Positions 31,058 through 38,705 of a DNA stretch of 64,000 bases are shown in pieces (the first letter of the stretch is position 1; each line of letters starts with the position of its first letter). Where the stretch lies: positions 434,001 to 498,000 of the forward strand of contig BPKM01000003.1 in the NCBI GenBank assembly GCA_026005135.1. Reading direction: 5' to 3'. The notes below the pieces were generated by a model. The model had not been told where the DNA came from. It was given only the letters and a program-made list of their open reading frames with translations, and did not search any database. The position numbers and the translations under genes were made by a program. Source of the DNA: Leptospiraceae bacterium. GTDB taxonomy: Bacteria > Spirochaetota > Leptospiria > Leptospirales > Leptonemataceae.

Positions 31058-32321
31058 ATTTACTTTTTTCTATGAAAACATTATTTTTAATTTTATTTAC
31101 AACTTCTAAAGAAGATAAAATACCATCTTCATGGAAACCATAACGAAAGTATGCACCACAGAAGTAAACTAAACCATTATCATTTAATTCAGATAACCTA
31201 TACTGATATTTAATAGCTTCTGTATCAAATACTGGATGTTCATATTCAATGATTTGATAAATTTTTTTATCATTGATATTTTCATATTCATTAATGGAAA
31301 CAAATAAATCAAATTCTATCCAGGGTTGTAGTTTTTTCATATAATAGGTAGTAGAAGTTTTAAAATCCTTTCCTATTTTATAATTCCAGGATGACCAGAT
31401 TTTTTTATCATAACACATTACATTACTATCTTCATGTAAAATAGCAATGTTTTTTTGATAATGAAATTTACTTAGAATTTCTTTTTCTTTTTCGCTTGCA
31501 TCTTTTAAAATTTTTAATGCTGTTGGTGTATGTGTTGCTATAATTGCAAAATCAAATTCTTGTTTTCTATTTTTTGTTAAAATTGTAATATTATTTTTCT
31601 CTTTATTTCGTATTACTTCTAATACAGGTTCATTTAAATAGTATTTAAAAGATGATTTTTGTAATACTTTTTTAATATAATTATAAGAGCCATTTTTTAC
31701 AGTATACCACTGATAATGTCCATTCACACTGGCAAGTCCATGATTTTTAAAAAAATGCACTAAGGTTTTTAAGGGAAAATCTAATATTTTTTGTGGATCT
31801 GTTGACCATATAGCAGAACACATAGGGATTAAATAGTTTTCACTAAAAAAAGTGTCAAATTGATATTCTTTTAAGAAGTCATTTATAGATATTGAATAAG
31901 AAATTTCTTTGTTATAGTATATATGAATTAATTTATTAAATCGTAAAATTTCCTTTAATAATTTATAAAATCGAATATTAAAAAAATTTTTTCTTTGTGC
32001 AAAAATGGTATTGATATTAGTTCCCGCATAATATAGATTTTTATTTTGATTCCAGACGGAAAAACTCATATTTGATTCTATAAATTCTATTTCTAATTCA
32101 TTAAAAAAATTTAATAGATTAGGATACGTATGTAAATTGAATACAATAAATCCAGTATCTACTGGTATAATTTTATTATCTCGTAAAATTTCTATAGTAT
32201 TTGTATGACCACCTAAATAATTTTCTTTTTCGAATAGGGTAATATCAAACTCTTTACTTAAATAATAAGCACATGCAATACCTGATATTCCACTACCAAT
32301 TATAGCTATTTTGGGTTTCAT
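31020..32321 (-). CDS. NAD(P)/FAD-dependent oxidoreductase (amine-oxidase fold)
   Basis: KIAIIGSGISGIACAYYLSKEFDITLFEKENYLGGHTNT, VDTGFIVFN, FCGAYFRYGFHEDGILSSLEV. Confidence 0.93.
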   Translation of the reverse strand: MKPKIAIIGSGISGIACAYYLSKEFDITLFEKENYLGGHTNTIEILRDNKIIPVDTGFIVFNLHTYPNLLNFFNELEIEFIESNMSFSVWNQNKNLYYAGTNINTIFAQRKNFFNIRFYKLLKEILRFNKLIHIYYNKEISYSISINDFLKEYQFDTFFSENYLIPMCSAIWSTDPQKILDFPLKTLVHFFKNHGLASVNGHYQWYTVKNGSYNYIKKVLQKSSFKYYLNEPVLEVIRNKEKNNITILTKNRKQEFDFAIIATHTPTALKILKDASEKEKEILSKFHYQKNIAILHEDSNVMCYDKKIWSSWNYKIGKDFKTSTTYYMKKLQPWIEFDLFVSINEYENINDKKIYQIIEYEHPVFDTEAIKYQYRLSELNDNGLVYFCGAYFRYGFHEDGILSSLEVVNKIKNNVFIEKSKYELPNIRNNHYT

Positions 32322-33133
32322 TTCTTTTCCTTGTATTTTTTATTTTGTTGTAGCATTAGTCTATATCCATATCCACCAAAAAGAATATCTGTATTAGAAA
32401 TTTTTTGAATTTTTTTCTTTAATTTTTCCAATGCTTCTTTTTTCTGAGGTAATACAATACTAATACTTACTAATTTATAGTTATTTTGTTTTATTTCATT
32501 TAGTAATTCTTTTTCTGGAAGCATTCCTACAAATTTTGCTGGAATTTTATAATAGAGTAATTTTGCAAAATGTAATAATGCTCCTAATTCATGTGGATCT
32601 CCCGGAAATACAGCTACTGACCAGATAGGTTCTTTATAAAGATATAATTTTACAATTTTACTGGAAATATAATTATAGATCCATCGGGAAAATGTATGTT
32701 CTTCAGAAATGGTTATAAAATTTTTTTCCCATGCTTTGCCAGTTAATATAATTAAATTATGAATTTCTTTTAACCATTTTAAATAATGTTTTGTTTTATA
32801 AATTCTATCTAAATAATTTTTTATTTCTTTAAAATTATATTCAGAGATAGATTGAATAAATTGCATTTCTTTTGAATTAAATTCATTGAAGTAGATTTCT
32901 TTGGATAATATAACTTTTCGGGGAATCTTTAAAATTTCTTTTGGTGATTTTCCTTTTTTTATTTCATTTTTAAAAAATAATAATATTTTTAAATCTTCAT
33001 TATCATAATAATAATAACCATTTTTTCCTTTTTTAGGATTTAATATATGATAACGTTCCTGCCATTTTCTAATTCTTGCTGGACTTAATCCTGTAATATT
33101 AGATAAATCTTTAATTAAATATTTCATTTTCAT
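32318..33133 (-). CDS. MerR-type regulator with B12-binding domain (CarH/LitR-like photoreceptor)
   Basis: MerR HTH LSNITGLSPARIRKWQERYHIL; cobalamin motif DPHELG; W-x9-EH (AWEKNFITISEEH); C-terminal GGYG. Confidence 0.9.
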   Translation of the reverse strand: MKMKYLIKDLSNITGLSPARIRKWQERYHILNPKKGKNGYYYYDNEDLKILLFFKNEIKKGKSPKEILKIPRKVILSKEIYFNEFNSKEMQFIQSISEYNFKEIKNYLDRIYKTKHYLKWLKEIHNLIILTGKAWEKNFITISEEHTFSRWIYNYISSKIVKLYLYKEPIWSVAVFPGDPHELGALLHFAKLLYYKIPAKFVGMLPEKELLNEIKQNNYKLVSISIVLPQKKEALEKLKKKIQKISNTDILFGGYGYRLMLQQNKKYKEKK

Positions 33134-33160
33134 TATACAAAATAATCAAAGTGAAAAATA

Positions 33161-33189
33161 TGTCAAAACTTTTTTATTAACTATAGACA
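33161..33189. promoter_or_regulatory. Candidate operator site B (TGTC-N21-GACA dyad) between carH-like gene and photolyase
   Basis: TGTCAAAACTTTTTTATTAACTATAGACA, 27 bp before the regulator ATG. Confidence 0.65.
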
Positions 33190-33227
33190 TTATTTGACAA
33201 AAAAAAACAATAAATTATTATGTAATA

Positions 33228-34625
33228 ATGTTTCAGATATTCTGGTTCAGAAGAGATTTACGTTTAGATGATAATCACGGACTTTATCAAGCTTTAAAGC
33301 AAAATCAAACTACAATTCCTATTTTTATTTTTGATGAATATATTTTAAAAAATTTACCAGAAGAAGATAGACGAGTTTCTTTTTTATTTGATAGAATTAT
33401 TTCTCTAAAAAAAGAAATTGAAAATTGTAATTCTTCTTTATTGGTTTTATATGGTAAACCAGAAGAAATTTTTTTATTATTGTTGGAAAACTTTCCAATT
33501 TCTTCTGTTTATCTTAATCATGATTATGAACCTTATGCAATAGAAAGAGATAATAAAATTCAAATTCTTTGTAGAAAGAAAAATATAGGTTTTTATTCAT
33601 TTAAAGATCAGGTTATTTTCGAAAAAGATGAATTATTAAATCAAAAGGAAGAACCTTATAAAGTATATTCTCAATATAAAAAAGCTTGGTTTAAAAAGTT
33701 TGATTTACATCAATTAGAAGAATATCCTTCTAAAAAATATATCAAAAATTTTATTTCTTTAGAAATGATTTCAAAATATAAAAATGAATTTATAAAATTA
33801 TTATCTAAAGTAAAAAATATTTATGAAAGTTTAGATTACTTTGTTAATAAATTTCCTGAACCAGTTTTGAATAAAATGAATTTTAAAAAAACTTATTATA
33901 TCATGCCAGAAATTCATTTAGATCAAATTTTTTTAAAAGATTATAAAAATACACGAGATTTTCCTTATTTAAAAAGAGGAACATCTCATTTAAGTGTTTA
34001 TTTAAGATTTGGTTTAGTTAGTATTCGCGATATAATAAATAAATCTTATTTTGAATCAAAAACATTTATAGAAGAACTTATATGGAGAGAATTTTATATG
34101 TATATTTTATATCATTATCCTTATAGCGAAAATTTAGAATGGAATTTAAAATATCAGCATTTAAGAAAATACTGGAGAAATCCAGATCAGGACATAAATG
34201 CTAAAAAAGATTTTGAATTATGGTGTAAAGGTTTAACAGGTTATCCTCTTGTAGATGCAGGTATGAGAGAATTAAATCAAACTGGATATATGCATAATCG
34301 TGTTCGAATGATTTGTGCCAATTTTCTTGTAAAGGATTTACATATTGATTGGAAATATGGAGAACGATATTTCGCTTTAAAATTAATGGATTTTGAATTA
34401 GCTTCTAACGTAGGTAACTGGCAATGGTGTAGCGGGACAGGTGTAGATGCTGCCCCATATTTTCGCATTTTTAATCCTGTTTTACAACAAAAGAAATTTG
34501 ATCCAGAATTAAAATACTGTAAAAAATGGATTCCAGAATTAGGAACAAAAAAATATCCTAAACCTATGGTTGATCATAAGAAACAAAAGGAAGAATTTAT
34601 AAAACTTTTTACGATTTTTTCTTAA
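33228..34625 (+). CDS. phr: Deoxyribodipyrimidine photolyase (cryptochrome/photolyase family)
   Basis: WFRRDLRLDDNHGL, GYPLVDAGMRELNQTGYMHNRVRM, SNVGNWQWCSGTGVDAAPYFRIFNP. Confidence 0.96.
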   Translation: MFQIFWFRRDLRLDDNHGLYQALKQNQTTIPIFIFDEYILKNLPEEDRRVSFLFDRIISLKKEIENCNSSLLVLYGKPEEIFLLLLENFPISSVYLNHDYEPYAIERDNKIQILCRKKNIGFYSFKDQVIFEKDELLNQKEEPYKVYSQYKKAWFKKFDLHQLEEYPSKKYIKNFISLEMISKYKNEFIKLLSKVKNIYESLDYFVNKFPEPVLNKMNFKKTYYIMPEIHLDQIFLKDYKNTRDFPYLKRGTSHLSVYLRFGLVSIRDIINKSYFESKTFIEELIWREFYMYILYHYPYSENLEWNLKYQHLRKYWRNPDQDINAKKDFELWCKGLTGYPLVDAGMRELNQTGYMHNRVRMICANFLVKDLHIDWKYGERYFALKLMDFELASNVGNWQWCSGTGVDAAPYFRIFNPVLQQKKFDPELKYCKKWIPELGTKKYPKPMVDHKKQKEEFIKLFTIFS

Positions 34626-35628
34626 ATAAATAATGAGCTATAAACCATTCATTCCCTTGATTGGTTTTAAAAAATTCTGCAACCGCAAGATAAAAGATAT
34701 ACCATCTATAATACCATAATAATGGATCATTATAATAATTTTTAAAAATATTTAAGATTTCTTTTTTATATTTTTTATGATTTTTTAACCATTCCATAGA
34801 TGTTTTATAATAATGGATTCCATTAACATGCCATTCTTTTTCAATTACTAAATGATTTTGAAAATAATGTAATAAATTAGAAGAAGGCATAATACCATTA
34901 GTAAAAAAATATTTTGACATCCAATCCGTTTCATCTTTTACTTCGTAATAATAACAAAATTGTTTATGTACAAAAATATGAACAAATAATAGACCATCTT
35001 TTTTTAAAAATTGAGAAATTTTTTTAAGTAATAATTCATAATTTCTCATATGTTCAAACATCTCAATAGAAACAACTCGATCAAATTTTTGTTTAATATT
35101 AAAATTATTCATATCAGCATTTATAATCTTTAAATTTTTTATTTTTCTTTTTTTTATTTGTTTTTCTATATATTCTTTTTGTAGACGGGAATTGGAAACT
35201 CCTACAATTTTAGAATCTGGAAAACGTTCTGCTAAATATAAAGAAAAAGAACCCCATCCACATCCTAAATCTAAAATGCTGTGCCCATTTTTTATCTCTG
35301 CTCGTTCTATATATAAATTTAACATATTTTTTTCAGCTTGATCTAAGTTCTCATTTTCATAAAAATAGCAACAACTATATTTTTTATATTTTCCTAATAC
35401 CAGATCAAAATATTCAAAAGGAAGTTCATAATGTTGTTCATTAGCTAAATCTGGTGTTAAAGCAATAGGAGATTGTTTTAGCTCCTGAACTTTATCCATT
35501 ATTTTTTTTTGATTTTTTTCTACATCCTTTTCATCTTCTGTTTTTAATCGTTTTTTATTTAATTTATTAATAATTATTCTTAAAGCAAAATCTGGAATCA
35601 ATCCCGTTTTTAATATGGTATCTTGCAT
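34609..35628 (-). CDS. Class I SAM-dependent methyltransferase, CFA-synthase-like
   Basis: YELPFEYFDLVLGKYKKYSCCYF, ILDLGCGWGSFSLYLAERFP, VSIEMFEHMRNYELLL. Confidence 0.88.
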   Translation of the reverse strand: MQDTILKTGLIPDFALRIIINKLNKKRLKTEDEKDVEKNQKKIMDKVQELKQSPIALTPDLANEQHYELPFEYFDLVLGKYKKYSCCYFYENENLDQAEKNMLNLYIERAEIKNGHSILDLGCGWGSFSLYLAERFPDSKIVGVSNSRLQKEYIEKQIKKRKIKNLKIINADMNNFNIKQKFDRVVSIEMFEHMRNYELLLKKISQFLKKDGLLFVHIFVHKQFCYYYEVKDETDWMSKYFFTNGIMPSSNLLHYFQNHLVIEKEWHVNGIHYYKTSMEWLKNHKKYKKEILNIFKNYYNDPLLWYYRWYIFYLAVAEFFKTNQGNEWFIAHYLFKKKS

Positions 35629-35644
35629 ATATATATCTCCTATT

Positions 35645-36454
35645 TTATTTTTTTAGTTTTTTATATAATTTATGTGGTAATGGTATTAATGGCGAAGTGT
35701 TTTCTATATAATTTTTATAATTTTCTCCTTTACTCGAAAGATTCTGTTCTTCTGTTGCAGGGATACCAGTAATTTTCAAGATAAAAAATAGTAATATAAA
35801 AAATGATACAAAGGCTACATAACCATATTCTAAGTTGATATGGTATAATCCAAAAGAAAACCATATAACAAGCTCAAAAAAATAATTTGGATGTCGGGAA
35901 TATTTCCATAAACCTGTTTTTAATGTTTTATTTTTATTGTTTGGATTTTTTTTAAAATAATATAAATGAAAATCTGCAATAGATTCTCCTATAAAACCAA
36001 TAATAAAAAATAATATTGCTATATAATGGTTGATTTGAATTTCATTATTTTGATATAAAGCTAAAAATAATGGAACACTTAAAATAACATTTGTAATTGC
36101 CTGAAATTGAAAAAATATAAAAAATTTTATATCTAAATGTTTTTTCCATTTTTCTCTTAATTTAAGATATCTTCCTTCTTCGGGTTTAAAAAGGATTCTT
36201 GTAAATAATAAATAAAATGCTAATCGAAAGCTCCATATAATAACCATTATATAAAATATCAAACTGATTTTTGATATTTCTTTAGTTGTATGTATCAAAT
36301 AAAAAGCTATTAAACTAAAATTAATGCTCCAGCCAAAATCAACTATTGCCATATTATTAAAAATTTTTCCCAGTATGAATAATATACTCATTACTATAAA
36401 ACACAATAATATTGTAATTAATACAATTTGTATTAAATGATTTTCTAAAAACAT
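35645..36454 (-). CDS. DUF1295 family membrane protein (steroid-5-alpha-reductase-like)
   Basis: GLWKYSRHPNYFFELVIWFSFGLY, multiple TM helices. Confidence 0.88.
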   Translation of the reverse strand: MFLENHLIQIVLITILLCFIVMSILFILGKIFNNMAIVDFGWSINFSLIAFYLIHTTKEISKISLIFYIMVIIWSFRLAFYLLFTRILFKPEEGRYLKLREKWKKHLDIKFFIFFQFQAITNVILSVPLFLALYQNNEIQINHYIAILFFIIGFIGESIADFHLYYFKKNPNNKNKTLKTGLWKYSRHPNYFFELVIWFSFGLYHINLEYGYVAFVSFFILLFFILKITGIPATEEQNLSSKGENYKNYIENTSPLIPLPHKLYKKLKK

Positions 36455-36482
36455 AATTCCAACATATTTATACTATTTAAAA

Positions 36483-36511
36483 TGTCTAATGTTTTTTATA
36501 TAGTTATGACA
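36483..36511. promoter_or_regulatory. Candidate operator site C (TGTC-N21-GACA dyad) upstream of DUF1295/CFA-like pair
   Basis: TGTCTAATGTTTTTTATATAGTTATGACA, 28 bp before the DUF1295 ATG. Confidence 0.65.
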
Positions 36512-36573
36512 GATATATTAAAAATATCTTAACTACTTTATATTTAATATTCCAAATTCGATAATAACATTAT

Positions 36574-37398
36574 ATGTGTAATATTAGACAAAATAATCAA
36601 CAAAATAATGAAAATTGTATACCTAAGAGCCAAGAAAAATATTATAATCGTTTTTTAGATTTAGTACAAAAAAGTCGTGGAAAATTATTGAAAGACCCTT
36701 TTTTTAAATTTAAATGTAAAAAAAATTCTATAGAAATATTTAAAGAAGCATTAAAATATGCACATGATTTAAGAAAATTTGAAATTGAATTATACTGGAG
36801 AAGAGCATTGTATTTCTGGGGTTTTATAACAGTTTTAATAACATTATATAGTGGTTTATTTAAATTAATTATAATAAAAAAACTGCAAGAGGATTTATAT
36901 TTATTTTTTATTTTAATAATAATAAATTTAATGGGGATTTTATTTTCTTTTGGATTTTATTTAGCTAATCGAGGAAGCAAATTCTGGCAGGAAAACTGGG
37001 AGGCTCATGTAAGTTATTTAGAAGATATTGTAACAGGTCCATTATTAAAAACGATTCGTCATAGTAATAAAACATTTTGGAATCTATTATCTGAATATCC
37101 ATACTCTGTTTCGAAAATAAATTTAATTTTGAGTTTGGTTATATTGATTTTTTGGATTTACATCTTGATTTTCAATATAAAATATATTATATGTGATAAG
37201 TTAAAAAAATTGTTAGATTCTGAGATTATTGTTAAACTAATTTTTTCATTAGATTTTATTATGATATTAATAATATTATTTTCATTATTATTTATATTTA
37301 TATTTCCTTATTTTGCAAAAAGCAGACATAGTAAATATAAATGTAGTTCCAATAATAATACTGAATATGAATTTATTTCTATAAAATTATCAGATTAA
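36574..37398 (+). CDS. RipA-like multi-TM membrane protein
   Basis: KFEIELYWRRALYFWGFITVLIT ... NRGSKFWQENWEAHVSYLED; resembles the RipA octameric membrane protein family. Confidence 0.65.
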   Translation: MCNIRQNNQQNNENCIPKSQEKYYNRFLDLVQKSRGKLLKDPFFKFKCKKNSIEIFKEALKYAHDLRKFEIELYWRRALYFWGFITVLITLYSGLFKLIIIKKLQEDLYLFFILIIINLMGILFSFGFYLANRGSKFWQENWEAHVSYLEDIVTGPLLKTIRHSNKTFWNLLSEYPYSVSKINLILSLVILIFWIYILIFNIKYIICDKLKKLLDSEIIVKLIFSLDFIMILIILFSLLFIFIFPYFAKSRHSKYKCSSNNNTEYEFISIKLSD

Positions 37399-37466
37399 TT
37401 TTTTTTAGAACAAAAATATATTATTATAAGTCTAAATATTAAAAAGGAAAAGTTTGAGGAGAGTTT

Positions 37467-38254
37467 ATGAAAAAATTACAAATATTTTATGTATTTATGA
37501 TTTTAACTATTCTAAATTATGAATCATTATATGCATATGCGAAATCTGTGGGATTTTATTTAGAAATTAGGGGAGGTAATGGATTATCATATTCTGGAAG
37601 TGAATATAATAATATTAAAAATTTGAATAAAAATTTAACATTTCCAGATATTATAAATCAATATAATGTTTTAAATTATGGAAGTCTAGAACAAAAGATC
37701 CAATATTTCTATTTTTATTCTAATGTAAAAAAACCAGAATTGAATACAAAAACTTTAGATTTAAGTCTTGGTAACTTAGGAGGATTAAAATTAGAATGGA
37801 ATAGGGAAAATCAGACTATTACTGGGTTAAGAGATAATTTTCTATCAGAATGGATTATGATAAATTCTTTTTTATATGACGGACAGTATTCTTCTGATAT
37901 AAATAGTATTTTTCAGAAAAATTATCCATATATTCTATTAAGTGTTCTGGATACATCTAAAACCATTAAAGAGCAAATTAATAGTTTAAATTTATATTTT
38001 TATATCTTTTCAGGTAAAGTTTTTCGTAGTTTTTATCTTTATCCAAGATTAGGTATTGGATTGGTTCTGCTGCAAGTTTGGAAAGTGGAGTTTTTCGATT
38101 AACATTGGGTTCTAGCTTTATAGCTAGTTTTAAAGGAAGACAAATTCTTGATATTGGAATAGATTTTGTTCATAATTATTTTTTTAGAACAAGAACAGCT
38201 CTAAACGAAGTAAATTTCAGTATTGGTATTGGGTTCTTAGTTTTTAGTTTTTAG
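37467..38254 (+). pseudogene. Outer-membrane beta-barrel protein disrupted by a frameshift near 38060
   Basis: Signal peptide; ORF 37467-38102 stops early, +1 frame continues GSAASLESGVFRLTLGSSFIASF...NFSIGIGFLVFSF-stop at 38254 with C-terminal Phe. Confidence 0.75.
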
Positions 38255-38321
38255 GAAGTAATTTATAAAATTAAATTTATGAATTAAAACATAATTTTTG
38301 ATTATTTTATAAATTTTTATA

Positions 38322-38630
38322 TTATTTATTATTTTGTATTAATTTAACGAGATTTAGAATGGTTTGATCTAAAATCATAATATCTTTATCCCATCGAGAT
38401 AATATCCAGTCTTTTTCTGGTTCTGCGATTAAAACACCTTCATCATTGGTAGTATACCAGATCACTTTTTAAACATTTGCATTTAATAAATCTTCTGTTT
38501 TTTGTTTTATATAGTCAAAAGTTCCATCAAAGGATTCCAGATCAGCTTTTGTATCTACTTCTATTACTATTAAAGGAGGAATATCAATATAGCCATTAAA
38601 GGATTGTATATCATATAATATTAAGCACAT
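38322..38630 (-). pseudogene. Uma2-family nuclease (DUF820) remnant with in-frame stop
   Basis: Minus-strand reading [74 protein letters not shown]. Confidence 0.65.
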
Positions 38631-38705
38631 TTTCAATTAAAATATTTTATTCAATTTTCAAGCTTTTTTTATTTATACTTAAGAAATGCAAAAAATTTTG
38701 TCTAT

